Below are positions 50,838-63,576 of a DNA stretch of 64,000 nucleotides, one piece after another. The translations under genes were made by a program, and so were the position numbers. The first letter of the stretch is position 1; the number at the start of each line of letters is the position of its first letter. Source of the stretch: Streptomyces akebiae (GTDB lineage Bacteria > Actinomycetota > Actinomycetes > Streptomycetales > Streptomycetaceae); assembly GCF_019599145.1 (NCBI RefSeq), contig NZ_CP080647.1, positions 7,812,001 to 7,876,000 on the forward strand. Direction: 5' to 3'. A model generated the notes under the pieces. That model searched no databases. It was not told the DNA's origin and was given only the letters and a program-made list of their open reading frames with translations.

Positions 50838-51884
50838 TCAGTAGGTCACCGTGATGCGCCGGGCGGGCCCGTCCACCCGGATCACGCCACCGTAGGGGAC
50901 GACGAACTGCGGATCGGTGTGTCCGAGATCCACGTCGAAGACGATCGTGGCGTCGGGGGCGTACGTCCGCATGGCGCGCAGGACGGCCTCGCGCTGTCCG
51001 GCCGCGTAACGGGCCGCCTCCTCGGGGGTGTTGGGCTGTTCGAAGGACCAGGCCTTGGGGCGGCCCATCAGGAGTGCCGGGAAGCGCTGGAGCAGGCCGC
51101 GCTCGCCCATGTTGCGCAGGGTGCGGAAGACCTCCTCGCCGCTGGGCAGTTCCTCCGAGGTCTCCAGGAAGAGCACGCCGCCGTCGAGGACGGACAGGTC
51201 GCGCGGCACCTCGCGGTCGGCCATCAGCAGCCAGCCGAGGATCTCCAGACAGCCGCCCCAACTGCGACCCTCCACCACGCGGTTGGGGTTCACCCAGGTC
51301 CATCCGGCGCCGGGCACGGTCTCCGGCTCCGCGTCGAAGGTCGCCGGGTCGGCCCAGTCGCGATTGACGTCGTTGAAGCGTTCGGTGGGCCGCAGCTCGT
51401 ACGGTCCCGAGGTGAACAGGGCGGCGCGCAGGGAGTCCGCGGTCAGCGGGGCCATGGCGCCGGACCTGCCCAGCGAGGTCATCACGGTCCCGCCGTGGTA
51501 GCCGACGATTCCTGTGTTGTAGAGGAACGCCAACAGGTTGCTGTTGTCGCTCATGCCGAAGAACGGCTTGGGGTTGGCCCGCAGCAACTCCCGGTCCAGC
51601 AGCGGCAGCACGGTGATCTGGTCGTCGCCGCCGATCGACGTGAACACCGCCTTGATGTCCGGGTCGGCGAAGGCCGCGTGGACGTCGTCGGCCCGCTCCT
51701 GCGGCGTCGAGTCCATCTTCCGCGTCGTCGGATACTCGACCGGTTCGAGACCGTACTCCCCGCGCAGCCGCTCCAGGCCAAGTTCGAAGGGGCGTGGAAA
51801 GACTCCGGGCAGACCGGCACCGGGCGACAGGACGGCGACACGGTCGCCGGGGGAGGGCTTGGTCGGATACGAAGGCGTGGTCAT
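50838..51884 (-). CDS. S66 peptidase (LD-carboxypeptidase/MccF-like)
   Basis: A 348-residue cytosolic serine peptidase. The catalytic Ser is in FFGMSDNSN, the Glu in LFLETSEE, and the His in DLGHTDPQ. AVFTSIGGDDQITVLPLLD forms the substrate-side loop. MccF-type members cleave microcin C-like aminoacyl nucleotides or muropeptides; LdcA members trim murein tetrapeptides. The Asn after the serine motif and long linker favour MccF-like, but not decisively. ATG 51884 has GGGGAGG-type complementarity only on the opposite strand, so the start is set by homology. Confidence 0.85.
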   Translation of the reverse strand: MTTPSYPTKPSPGDRVAVLSPGAGLPGVFPRPFELGLERLRGEYGLEPVEYPTTRKMDSTPQERADDVHAAFADPDIKAVFTSIGGDDQITVLPLLDRELLRANPKPFFGMSDNSNLLAFLYNTGIVGYHGGTVMTSLGRSGAMAPLTADSLRAALFTSGPYELRPTERFNDVNRDWADPATFDAEPETVPGAGWTWVNPNRVVEGRSWGGCLEILGWLLMADREVPRDLSVLDGGVLFLETSEELPSGEEVFRTLRNMGERGLLQRFPALLMGRPKAWSFEQPNTPEEAARYAAGQREAVLRAMRTYAPDATIVFDVDLGHTDPQFVVPYGGVIRVDGPARRITVTY

Positions 51885-51985
51885 GCGGGGAGGGTATGGC
51901 CTCCTGCCCCGCGGATTCACCGTGATAAACCGGGGGCGAGCAGCGGTCCCCACGGGCCGCACACCCCCAACGGACCGGAGGAACC

Positions 51986-52459
51986 GTGCCCCGCAGCCTG
52001 GCCCAAGCCCCGATCATGATTCTCAACGGCCCCAACCTGAACCTCCTGGGGCAGCGCCAGCCCGAGATCTACGGCTCGGACACCCTCGCCGACGTCGAGG
52101 CGATGTGCGCCAAGGCGGCGGCCGCGCACGGCGGCACGGTGGACCTCCGGCAGTCCAACCACGAGGGCGAACTGGTCGACTGGATCCACGAGGCACGGCT
52201 CCACCACAGCGGGATCGTCATCAACCCCGGTGCCTACTCGCACACCTCCGTGGCGATCCTCGACGCCCTCAACACCTGCGACGGGCTGCCGGTGCTGGAG
52301 GTGCACATCTCCAACATCCACCAGCGCGAGACGTTCCGGCACCACTCGTACGTCTCCCTGCGCGCCGACGGTGTCATCGCCGGCTGCGGCGTGCAGGGCT
52401 ATGTGTTCGGCGTGGAGCGGGTCGCCGCGCTCGCGGGGGCGGGCCGGGCGGAGGCGTGA
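51986..52459 (+). CDS. aroQ: Type II 3-dehydroquinate dehydratase
   Basis: A 157-residue enzyme that dehydrates 3-dehydroquinate to 3-dehydroshikimate. It has all family motifs: [18 protein letters not shown] with the catalytic Tyr and flexible-lid Arg, [32 protein letters not shown], and [18 protein letters not shown] with catalytic His. It forms a dodecamer in streptomycetes. GTG 51986 follows GGAGGAACC. The gene is away from other aro genes, so it could be a biosynthetic or quinate-catabolic copy. Confidence 0.95.
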   Translation: MPRSLAQAPIMILNGPNLNLLGQRQPEIYGSDTLADVEAMCAKAAAAHGGTVDLRQSNHEGELVDWIHEARLHHSGIVINPGAYSHTSVAILDALNTCDGLPVLEVHISNIHQRETFRHHSYVSLRADGVIAGCGVQGYVFGVERVAALAGAGRAEA

Positions 52460-52510
52460 GCCCCGCTCCCGAAGCCGTCGGGTAATGCCCGATCTCCAGG
52501 CGGGCGCCCC

Positions 52511-53298
<788 letters not shown>

Positions 53299-53302
<4 letters not shown>

Positions 53303-54216
53303 GTCGTCCCTCCCTGCGCCCGCTGCCGGTCCATGCGGGCCGTGACCCAGTCGGTGAAGCGGGTCATCGGGATGGTCAGGGCGACGAAGACCAGTCCCGC
53401 GACGATGTAGGGCGTGTAGTTGAGGCTGCGGCCCACGATGATGTCGGCGGCGCGTACCGCGTCGATCGCACCGCCGATCGAGACCAGGCCGGTGTCCTTC
53501 TGCAACGACACGAGGTCGTTGAGCAGGGGCGGAACCTGACGGCGTACCGCCTGGGGGAGTACGACGTGCCGCAGCGCCTGCCGGTTGGTCAGGCCCAGCG
53601 AGCGGGCCGCCGCGCGCTGCGAGGGGTGCACGGACTCGATGCCGGCGCGGAACACCTCGGCGACGTACGCCGAGTACGTGAGCGTCAGCGCGGTGCCGCC
53701 GAGGAGTACCGGGTCGACGGTCACACCCTGGAGCCGGAGCGCGGGGACGCCCAGGACCACGATCATCAGGTTGATGATCAGCGGCAGTCCGCGGAAGAAG
53801 TCGGTGTACGCGGCCGCCAGCGCCCGCAGCGGGAAGAAGACCGGGCCGCGCAGGGTCCGCGCGACGGCGATGAGCATGCCGAGAACGAGCACGGCCACGC
53901 CGCAGACCAGCAGCAGCCGCACGTTGAGCCAGAGCCCTTCGAGAACCCTGGGGAGCGCCTCGCGTGCGTACTCCGCGCTGAAGAAGGTCTCCTTGGTGCG
54001 CGGCCAGCCGGGGGCGTTGACGACGACCAGATAGAGGACGACGGCCGAGACCAGGGTCGACAGGGCGGCGACGGCGGTGGCGCGGCGGGCCCGGTCGCGC
54101 TTGTAGCGCTCCCGGTCCAGCCGCCGGCGCGAGGGGACGTAGCCGTCGTCCGCGCCGGGCGGGTCACCGTGGTCGTCCGCGCCCTCCGGGCCGGACTCCT
54201 GCTTCACGAACGTCAC
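53299..54216 (-). CDS. Polar amino-acid ABC transporter, permease
   Basis: A 305-residue permease: a charged about 65-residue N-terminal tail (DRERYKRDRARR), then five or more membrane helices, and the EAA loop AYVAEVFRAGIESVHPSQRAAARSLGL that docks on the ATPase. FFRGLPLIINLMIV is the usual His/Gln-permease motif. GTG 54216 overlaps the stop of the binding-protein gene by 4 nt (GTGA), showing coupled translation. A single permease implies a homodimer. Confidence 0.9.
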
Positions 54217-55112
54217 TTGAGGACCGGGGCGTCGACGGCGTCGGAGAGCCACTCCTGCTCGATCTTCGCCAGCGTGCCGTCCTCGCGCAGGGCGTCCACG
54301 GCGGTCGTCACGCAGGACGTGAGGGCACTGCCCTTGTCGAGGACGAGCCCGAACTGCTCGGGCGTGCCGCCCCGGTTCTCGAACTGGCCGACGATCCTCG
54401 CGTCCGTCACCTCGGCCGAGGTGATGTAGAACGCGGTCGGCAGATCGACCACGATCGCGTCGATCTGGCCGTTCTTCAGCGCGGACTTGGCCTGGTCGTT
54501 CTTCGCGTACGCGGCGGCCTGACGGGTCGGCTTCACCACGTCCTGGATGTAGTTCAGGCTGGTGGTGCCGACCTGGGCGCCCAGGTGCAGCTTCCGGAGG
54601 TCCGCGATGCTCGTCGCCTTCGCGGCGGCGGAGCCCTTCAGCGCGACGACGGCCTGGCGCACGTCGTAGTAGCCCGACGAGAAGTCGACGGCCTTCTTCC
54701 GCTCGTCGCTGATCGACACCTGGTTGACGTCGAAGTCGAAGGTCTTCGCCCCCGGCGCGAAGGCCTTGTTGAAGGGCACGCTCTGCCAGACGACATCCGC
54801 CTCGTCATAGCCGAGCTGCTTCGCGACGGCGTACGCGACCGCCGACTCGAAGCCCTCGCCGTTCGTCGGGTCGTCGTCCTTGAACCACGGCTCGTACGCC
54901 GGTTCGTCGGTGGCGACGGTCAGCTTGCCGGACGTCTTCGTACTCAAGTCGCCCTTGGCGCAGGAGGCTCCGGACGCCGAGGAGGAGGCCGAGCCGGAGG
55001 CGTCGTCCTCCGGCTGCGGGGCGCAGCCCACCGCGACGACGGCGAGCAGGGAGGCTATGGCGGCGGAGGCGGCACGTCGCAGGGAGCGCGCGGTTCGCAG
55101 GACAGGACGCAT
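54213..55112 (-). CDS. Polar amino-acid ABC transporter, substrate-binding lipoprotein
   Basis: A 299-residue family 3 solute-binding protein. The signal peptide ends at a lipobox (LLAVVAVGC), so it is a membrane-anchored lipoprotein, followed by a Ser/Asp linker. GKLTVATDEPAYEPWF opens lobe 1; FDFDVNQVSISDERKKAVDFSSGYYDVRQAVVAL and LGAQVGTTSLNYIQDVV fit glutamine/cystine-type binders. A downstream acidic cluster (KDDDPTNGEGFESAV) is in the ligand pocket region. The amino acid cannot be fixed. It is first of a three-gene operon. Confidence 0.9.
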   Translation of the reverse strand: MRPVLRTARSLRRAASAAIASLLAVVAVGCAPQPEDDASGSASSSASGASCAKGDLSTKTSGKLTVATDEPAYEPWFKDDDPTNGEGFESAVAYAVAKQLGYDEADVVWQSVPFNKAFAPGAKTFDFDVNQVSISDERKKAVDFSSGYYDVRQAVVALKGSAAAKATSIADLRKLHLGAQVGTTSLNYIQDVVKPTRQAAAYAKNDQAKSALKNGQIDAIVVDLPTAFYITSAEVTDARIVGQFENRGGTPEQFGLVLDKGSALTSCVTTAVDALREDGTLAKIEQEWLSDAVDAPVLK

Positions 55113-55221
55113 GGCGTGAGATTGACAGCGCGACGTGCCGTCTGTCGAGGTCACACGGGTCATTGTCCGCATTCTGGGAACGGGTGTTGCGGTCCTGTGA
55201 ACGCGTGCGACCTAGAGGGCG

Positions 55222-55262
55222 GGGCCGCCGGCCGAGGGCGGGGTTGATGAGGCCGGCGGCCC
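55222..55262 (-). terminator. 12-bp hairpin upstream of the amino-acid ABC operon
   Basis: Arms GGGCCGCCGGCC (55222-55233) and GGCCGGCGGCCC (55251-55262) are perfect complements around a 17-nt loop. It lies between the truncated metallo-hydrolase and the ABC operon, both on the minus strand, and would stop read-through into the operon. The rest of the 55113-55437 gap has no recognised gene. Confidence 0.6.
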
Positions 55263-55437
55263 ATCCGCGCGGGAGCCGTCATCCCGTGCGGACCTGCCTC
55301 CAGTGGACTACGCCACGGCGCACGCCGGGAGCGCGCGCGTGACACCGGCGTGTGCGTTCGATTCACACGGGGCGCGTGCGGGAGCGGTCGCGCCCCTGGC
55401 CGGTCGTCCCACCAACTTCCCTACGGCTCCGGGGAGT

Positions 55438-55782
55438 TCACCAGCCCCGTGCGCGCCACTCCGGCAGGTGCGGGCGCTCAGCGCCGAGCGTGGTGTCGTT
55501 GCCGTGGCCCGGGTAGACCCAGGTCTCGTCGGGGAGCGCGCCGAAGATCTTCGTCACCACGTCGTGGATCAGACTGGCGAACGCCTCAGGGTCCTTAAGG
55601 GTGTTGCCCACACCGCCCGGGAACCCGATGTCGCCGGAGAAGGTCGCGCTGTCGAACCAGGCGTCCTGGAAGGTCACCGAGCCGAACTCGACGTCAACGT
55701 GGAGCGCACCCACGCCTGGCGGAACGCCTTCTGCCGGCTTCCACGCTGCTACGAACGCCGGATCGCGACCGTGAACGACCAC
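55438..55782 (-). pseudogene. Truncated MBL-fold metallo-hydrolase (C-terminal fragment)
   Basis: The 114-residue frame ends with GALPDETWVYPGHGNDTTLG and ERPHLPEWRARGW, almost the same as the intact MBL-fold protein encoded at 57736-58389. It also has the diagnostic SATFSGDIGFPGG where the intact gene reads FTGDCLFPGG. The N-terminal half with the HxHxDH metal motif is missing and the first about 45 residues look unrelated. It is a 5'-truncated paralogue, roughly 80% identical in DNA over the last 100 bp by eye, and unlikely to be an active enzyme. Confidence 0.75.
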
Positions 55783-55850
55783 GAACCTTCACTCGTAGTG
55801 TGGATGAGCTGCTGAATGGCCTCAGCGCAGTCCGCTCCGCTTTGTTTCCC

Positions 55851-56720
55851 TCACACCGCGCCCGGGGCGGCTTGCTTCTCCTGTCTGTCCGCCAGGAAGT
55901 CGGTGATCCGGTGGTTCGTCTGGGTGGGCATGGCGGTGGGCATGGCGAAGTGGGTGAGTTCGGCGAGGATCTCGATCCGGGCGTCCGGTACGGCTTTGCG
56001 GGCGCAGGCTGCGACTTTGGCAGCGTCGTGGGCGTCACTGCGGCCGGCGAGAAGAACCAGGAGCGGAACGCTCAGTGCCGTGGGGTCCGGGCGGCGGCCG
56101 ACGACCAGTTTCCGGTTCGCGAAGTCCGAGACCGCCAAGGCATAGAGCCGCTTCCAGCCCGGGTCGGTGTCGGTCCCTGCGGTCTCGCGGTCCAGGTAGG
56201 CGCGTGCACGGGCTTGCGTCGGGCGGAGCAGTATCGGCAGCGAGCGCAGCAGGAAACCCGGGCGGAAGTTGGCGAAGCACTGGGTCGGGTCGAGCAGTAC
56301 CAGCCGATCGACCCGCCGCGCGGCGTGCAGGGCATAGGTCAGGGCGATCCAGCCGCCGTAGGAGTGGCCCAGCAGGTGCGTGCGGGACACGGTGAGGCCG
56401 TCGAGCAGCGCGTCCAACCAGGCCATCAGGTCGGTGGTTGTGCGCAGCGGGTGCCCGCCGGGGACGCTGTGTCCCGCATCGCCCAGGATGTCGACGGCCA
56501 GCACCCGGTGGTGCGTGCCAAGAGCTGAGGCATTGGCGAACCAGACCGCGCCGGTGGAACCGCCGCCGTGGAGAAGGAGGACTGGAGTGGCGTCAGCGGG
56601 GCCGTAGGCGTGGACACGGGTGGTCCCGTACAGGGTGGGAACGTCGATCTCGGCGGTACCGGTGGGCCAGCGGGCGAGCAGTGCGTCGTAAGCCGCGAAG
56701 AACTCTTGAGATGAGGACAC
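55851..56720 (-). CDS. Alpha/beta hydrolase
   Basis: A 289-residue hydrolase: oxyanion region LLLHGGGSTGAVW, nucleophile Ser in LLGHSYGGW, and LTHFAMP carrying the catalytic His. Length and motifs fit the esterase/haloperoxidase-like branch. The substrate is unknown. GTG 56720 follows GGGGGG. The divergent MarR gene starts 63 bp away and its operator lies in the shared promoter region, so the hydrolase is probably its target; such pairs often detoxify aromatic esters. Surrounding duplication remnants suggest an acquired locus. Confidence 0.82.
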   Translation of the reverse strand: MSSSQEFFAAYDALLARWPTGTAEIDVPTLYGTTRVHAYGPADATPVLLLHGGGSTGAVWFANASALGTHHRVLAVDILGDAGHSVPGGHPLRTTTDLMAWLDALLDGLTVSRTHLLGHSYGGWIALTYALHAARRVDRLVLLDPTQCFANFRPGFLLRSLPILLRPTQARARAYLDRETAGTDTDPGWKRLYALAVSDFANRKLVVGRRPDPTALSVPLLVLLAGRSDAHDAAKVAACARKAVPDARIEILAELTHFAMPTAMPTQTNHRITDFLADRQEKQAAPGAV

Positions 56721-56746
56721 GGTGAACCCCCCGGGGAATCGTCTCG

Positions 56747-56776
56747 TTGACCAAGTATCTCGTTTGGCGAGATAGT
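56747..56776 (+). promoter_or_regulatory. MarR operator overlapping the marR promoter
   Basis: TATCTCG-N5-CGAGATA (56756-56774) is a perfect 7-bp inverted repeat lying between -35 TTGACC (56747-56752) and -10 GATAGT (56771-56776, 18-nt spacer). The marR GTG is at 56783, so the mRNA is leaderless. The layout predicts autorepression. Confidence 0.78.
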
Positions 56777-56782
56777 AGCCCG

Positions 56783-57307
56783 GTGAGTGATGACATCAAC
56801 CCCGCAATGCGGCTGGTCCATCTCCTGCGCGCAGTGACCGTGGAACTCGATCTGCGCGGCGCCGAGTTCGCCGCGCGAAACGGTCTGCATCCCACCGATC
56901 TGCGGGCCCTCATCCATCTGCTGGACGCCGATCGAGCAGGTACCGACGTCACCCCGGGACGACTCGGTGCGGCGCTGCGGCTCAACTCGGCCGGCACCAC
57001 TGCCCTGCTGGACCGGCTGGAGCGCCTGGGGTTGGTCCGCCGCGGGCGCGATGAAAACGACCGACGACGCGTCGTGCTGACGGTGGAGCAGAAAGCCGTG
57101 GAGCTGGGCTGGTCCTTCTTCGGCCCGCTCATCGCCAACTTGGTCGAGGCGGCCGAGGGCTTCACCCCGGGCGAACTGGACATCGTTCACCGCTACCTGA
57201 CAGCCGCCCTTCGAGCAGCCGCTCCCGGCAACGACGCGTCGACGCCCGCGGCCACCGCCGGGAGGCCACCACCACAGCCGTTCCCACGGCGGTTCGGTCA
57301 GCCATGA
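56783..57307 (+). CDS. MarR family regulator
   Basis: A 174-residue winged-helix regulator: FAARNGLHPTDLRALIHLLDADRAG, then the recognition region GRLGAALRLNSAGTTALLDRLERLGLVRR and wing GRDENDRRRVVLTV. It is divergent from the hydrolase gene. GTG 56783 is placed by the upstream promoter; an earlier in-frame TTG at 56747 is the -35 box itself. The last about 25 residues are low-complexity Pro/Ala/Gly. It probably represses itself and the hydrolase until an aromatic ligand binds. Confidence 0.88.
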   Translation: MSDDINPAMRLVHLLRAVTVELDLRGAEFAARNGLHPTDLRALIHLLDADRAGTDVTPGRLGAALRLNSAGTTALLDRLERLGLVRRGRDENDRRRVVLTVEQKAVELGWSFFGPLIANLVEAAEGFTPGELDIVHRYLTAALRAAAPGNDASTPAATAGRPPPQPFPRRFGQP

Positions 57308-57570
57308 GGGCAGCGCAGGCACAGGATCTCCGGTGTCACAGCGCGTCGCAACTCCATGATCACGGAACCGTGCTTGTCCCCGTCCGCCGGCCGCCCTTCT
57401 GCGCGACCTCTTGATGCGGCGAATGATGCATGTCGTGCCATCCGCGTGCGGTAGGCGCTCGCCCTCCAGCCGAGTTCGCCCGTGGTGTCGGGACCGAAGA
57501 CCGCGCCGAGGAGGGGGCGGGTGCCGCACCCGACCAGCGCCACCAGGCGCAGGAGGGGATTGCCGGTCAA
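57298..57570 (-). other. Non-coding stretch with an unsupported 90-codon frame
   Basis: The 428-bp gap 57308-57735 between the MarR and metallo-hydrolase genes holds one minus-strand frame (NPLLRLVALVGCGTRPLLGA at its start) that begins like a membrane protein but decays into Arg-rich sequence. It is possibly the remnant of a gene. Only the terminator at its end is convincing. Confidence 0.25.
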
Positions 57571-57686
57571 GGTGGTGCCGTCCTCATCCCGCGGTCACGG
57601 CTGTCGGCGTCGGTGAGGGAGTTCTGGAGGCCACCGTCCGTGGGGTAAGACGCTGCCCGTGCCCGAGCGTCGACAGCCTGAACGCG

Positions 57687-57724
57687 CGACCGCCCCCTCT
57701 TCGGTTTCGAAACAGGGGCGGTCG
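57687..57724. terminator. Terminator between marR region and metallo-hydrolase gene
   Basis: CGACCGCCCC (57687-57696) and GGGGCGGTCG (57715-57724) are perfect 10-bp arms with an 18-nt loop, 12 bp beyond the stop of the minus-strand metallo-hydrolase gene. Confidence 0.75.
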
Positions 57725-57735
57725 TCGTTGGACGG

Positions 57736-58389
57736 TTACCAGCCCCGCGCGCGCCACTCCGCGAGGTGGGGCCGCTCCGCGCCGAGGGTGGTGTCGTTCC
57801 CGTGGCCAGGGTAGACCCAGGTCTCATCGGGCAGGGCGTCGAATACCTTGGCCTCCAGGCCGTCCATCAGGGAGTTGAACTCCTCCGGCTGTGTTGTCCG
57901 GCCAGGCCCGCCCGGGAAGAGGCAGTCGCCGGTGAAGACATGAGGATGCCCGTGCGGGTCGTCGTAGACCAGCGCGATCGAACCGGGCGTGTGACCGACC
58001 AGATGGCGCGCGGTGAGTTCCACGCGCCCCACCCGGATCGTGTCCCCGTCGTCGACGAGTACGTCGGTCGCCACCGGGATGCCCTCGGCGTCGGCCCGGC
58101 CCGCGTACGTACGGGCGCCCGTGGCCGCCACCACCTCGGCGAGCGCCTGCCAGTGGTCGCCGTGCTGATGCGTGGTGACGACGGAGGCGATCCCGTCGTC
58201 ACCGATCAGGGTGAGCAGGGTGCCGGCGTCGTTCGCCGCGTCGATCAGCAGCTGCTCGTCGGTGGCCCGGCAGCGCAGCAGGTACGCGTTGTTGTCCATC
58301 GGGCCCACCGCGACCTTGGAGATCATCAGGTCCGGCAGCTCGTGCACATCCGCAGGTCCGCCGACCTTCACCGCTCCGCTGTACGTCAT
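57736..58389 (-). CDS. MBL-fold metallo-hydrolase (glyoxalase II-like)
   Basis: A 217-residue metallo-beta-lactamase-fold hydrolase. THQHGDHW is the HxHxDH zinc motif; HLVGHTPGSIALVY, FTGDCLFPGG and VYPGHG supply the remaining metal ligands. Size matches small glyoxalase II-like hydrolases; streptomycetes use mycothiol rather than glutathione, and an MDMPI-type mycothiol enzyme is encoded just upstream on the same strand, 9 bp away. A mycothiol-thioester substrate is therefore possible. A truncated paralogue lies at 55438. Confidence 0.88.
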   Translation of the reverse strand: MTYSGAVKVGGPADVHELPDLMISKVAVGPMDNNAYLLRCRATDEQLLIDAANDAGTLLTLIGDDGIASVVTTHQHGDHWQALAEVVAATGARTYAGRADAEGIPVATDVLVDDGDTIRVGRVELTARHLVGHTPGSIALVYDDPHGHPHVFTGDCLFPGGPGRTTQPEEFNSLMDGLEAKVFDALPDETWVYPGHGNDTTLGAERPHLAEWRARGW

Positions 58390-58398
58390 GAGGGCAGC

Positions 58399-59127
58399 CT
58401 ATAGCGGGGGCAGCGAGGGGAGCGTGCCTCCTTCGACGCGCAGCGCGGTGCCGTCGCGGCGGCCGGCGAGCCAGCCGAGGAGGTCGGCCCGGCTGCCGCT
58501 GACCACGAGGTCCGGCAGCGGCGGGTGGTAGCCGCTGTCGGGCTGTTCCCCGGTGACGCCCTCGACGGCCCCGGTGGGGATCGTGTGCCCGTCGTCCTGT
58601 CTGATCATGAGGGCGGGGACCTCGGGATGACCGTGGAACCGGTGGGCGAGGAAGTTGATCTCGCGCTGGGCGAACTCCTCCGGCAGATCCTCCAGCTCGT
58701 ACCCGATCCCCAGGTCCACGTGATGGAGCTCCACCTCGATCCACCGCCGGAACGGCAGCCAGGCCGCGGTGTCGAGGACACCGTTGCGCAGCTCGACCGT
58801 GCGGGACCAGTCCTGGGCGACCGAGGCGGCGTCCTGGAAGCGGTGCGCGCTGTCGCGTACGTCGGCGAGCTGGGTCTTCAGGGGGCGCGGCGCGTCCCGC
58901 TCGATGTCGGCGTCCCGGGCGTCGCCGGAGACGTACATGGGGCGCCCTTCGAGGACGTTCACGAGGGCGTCCGCGTTGCGGGCGAGGTGGGCGAGGACGT
59001 GGCCCCGGGTCCAGCCGGGCAGTCGTGACGGCTCGGTCACAGCGACGTCGTCCAGCTCGGCGACCGCGGTGAGTAGCCGGTCCGTCGCTTCACACACAGA
59101 GGCCAGGTCACGCGCGTGATCCATCAT
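58399..59127 (-). CDS. Maleylpyruvate isomerase family, mycothiol-dependent-type protein
   Basis: A 242-residue DinB/MDMPI-fold protein: RLPGWTRGHVLAHLARNADALVNVLEG is the conserved helix pair with metal-binding His, and WIEVELHHVDLGIGYELEDL supplies the second His cluster. Members use mycothiol as cofactor or are of unknown substrate. ATG 59127 or 59124 has no ribosome binding site; TAGGGT 7 nt upstream suggests a leaderless mRNA. It is 9 bp upstream of the metallo-hydrolase gene and probably co-transcribed with it, and divergent from uvrA. Confidence 0.85.
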   Translation of the reverse strand: MMDHARDLASVCEATDRLLTAVAELDDVAVTEPSRLPGWTRGHVLAHLARNADALVNVLEGRPMYVSGDARDADIERDAPRPLKTQLADVRDSAHRFQDAASVAQDWSRTVELRNGVLDTAAWLPFRRWIEVELHHVDLGIGYELEDLPEEFAQREINFLAHRFHGHPEVPALMIRQDDGHTIPTGAVEGVTGEQPDSGYHPPLPDLVVSGSRADLLGWLAGRRDGTALRVEGGTLPSLPPL

Positions 59128-59273
59128 GCCGTCGACCCTAGTCCCGGCCACACCTTCGGGTGAAGGTGGCGGACCAGGGCCGTAAATCGAATGCACGTGC
59201 TATATGGTCGGGAGCGGCGTCGGGCATGCTGGAAAGCCCGGGATTGTTGTGGAACGGGGAAACAGGACCGGCG

Positions 59274-59296
59274 CTGTCAGTGGCTCCCCCTAGTCT
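59274..59296 (+). promoter_or_regulatory. PafBC-type (RecA-independent) DNA-damage promoter of uvrA
   Basis: CTGTCAGTG (59274-59282), 8 nt, TAGTCT (59291-59296) matches tTGTCRGTG-N8-TAnnnT except for the weakly conserved first base. The uvrA start codon is 57 nt downstream. Confidence 0.82.
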
Positions 59297-59352
59297 GTGG
59301 AGGACGGGGGCTCCGGCCCCTGTCACTTCACTCAAGAAAGGTGCGGACCGGC

Positions 59353-62424
<3,072 letters not shown>

Positions 62425-62460
62425 GGCGTCCGAGCCTCAGCCCCTGTCACGTCGAGAAGC

Positions 62461-62499
62461 ACAGGGCGGCCCGCGGGAACTCCCCGCGGGCCGTCGCCT
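62461..62499. terminator. Terminator between uvrA and the PfkB kinase gene
   Basis: GGCCCGCGGG (62468-62477) and CCCGCGGGCC (62483-62492) form a perfect 10-bp stem with a 5-nt loop, extended by three outer pairs. It lies between convergent genes, so it serves both. Confidence 0.8.
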
Positions 62500-62532
62500 G
62501 TTCACCCGTCAGCCGCCCCGGCCCACCGGCGG

Positions 62533-63474
62533 TCAGCCCTCTCGCACCTCGGGTGCGAGGGACGGCGGCTCGCCCACCTCCGCCGCGTACGGGGGCTGCG
62601 CGCCCGCTCGGGAGCAGGTGATCGCCGCCGCGCGGGCCGCGAAGCGGAGCAGACCGGCCCAGTCCTCGGCGCCCAGGGCTGCGACGGCCGCGTCGGAGAG
62701 GGCGTCCCGGGCCGCCAGGCCGTGCAGGAGGGCCGCGTTGACGGTGTCACCGGCGCCGATGGTGTCGACGACATCGGTCTTCTCGCCCGGTACGGAGTGC
62801 CTCCCACCCACCCGGGTGTGGACGGTCAGCCCCTCGCCGCCGTGGGTGACGACGACGGCGGCCGGTCCGGAGTCCAGCCACAGACGCGGAGTGCCGCCGA
62901 GCCACCGCGCGTCCTCCTCGGAGAGCTTGAGCAACGACACCGAGGGCAGCCAGCTGTGGAACCGGGCCCGATAGGCGTCCGCGTCCGGGATCAGACCCGG
63001 CCGGATGTTGGGGTCGAGGGCGGTGAACACGCCTTGGGCGGCGGTCGTGTGCAGCAGCTTCTCGTACGCGCTCGCGCCGGGCTCCAGGACCAGTGAGCAG
63101 GTGCCGAAGGAGACGGCCCGGGTGCCCTCGGGAAGCCGGTCGGGCGTCACGAACAGGCGGTCGGCGCTGCCCTCGACGTAGAAGGAGTACCGGGCCGAGC
63201 CGTCCGTGCCGATCGAGGCCAGGGCGAGGGTCGTGGGCTCGGGGCCCCGCTGCACGGCGGCCACGTCCACCCCCGCCTCGCGCAGGCCGGCCAGCAGGGC
63301 CTCTCCGTAGACGTCGTACGACACCCGGGAGCAGAAGGAGGTGGGGGAGCCGAGACGGCCGAGCGCCACGGCCGTGTTGTAGGGGCCGCCGCCGCGGGCC
63401 GGCCGCAGCTCCACGAGCACGCCCGCGCCCTGCGGGACGAGGTCGATCAGGGCTTCACCGGCGACGACGATCAC
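62533..63474 (-). CDS. PfkB family carbohydrate kinase (fructokinase-like)
   Basis: A 313-residue sugar kinase: GEALIDLVPQGAG at the N-terminus, GGGPYNTAVALGRLG in the sugar-binding loop, and DTIGAGDTVNAALLHGL with the catalytic Asp. The layout is that of bacterial fructokinases and ribokinase-family kinases. Unlike the kinase at 36594 it has no adjacent glycosidase. The substrate is unresolved. Confidence 0.87.
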   Translation of the reverse strand: MIVVAGEALIDLVPQGAGVLVELRPARGGGPYNTAVALGRLGSPTSFCSRVSYDVYGEALLAGLREAGVDVAAVQRGPEPTTLALASIGTDGSARYSFYVEGSADRLFVTPDRLPEGTRAVSFGTCSLVLEPGASAYEKLLHTTAAQGVFTALDPNIRPGLIPDADAYRARFHSWLPSVSLLKLSEEDARWLGGTPRLWLDSGPAAVVVTHGGEGLTVHTRVGGRHSVPGEKTDVVDTIGAGDTVNAALLHGLAARDALSDAAVAALGAEDWAGLLRFAARAAAITCSRAGAQPPYAAEVGEPPSLAPEVREG

Positions 63475-63576
63475 GGGACGGATCCTTTCTGGGGGCTTCC
63501 GGCCGGAAAGTATCGCAAAGGCGTGCGCATCGCGACGGGCGTCCGCCCCGGTGCCGGGCCTCCGCTCCGCAGCCGC

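Noticed and set aside
55351..55369. T-arm-like sequence with TTCGATT loop
   Set aside because: The stem has a mismatch, and no D-arm, anticodon arm or acceptor stem can be found on either side in any order.
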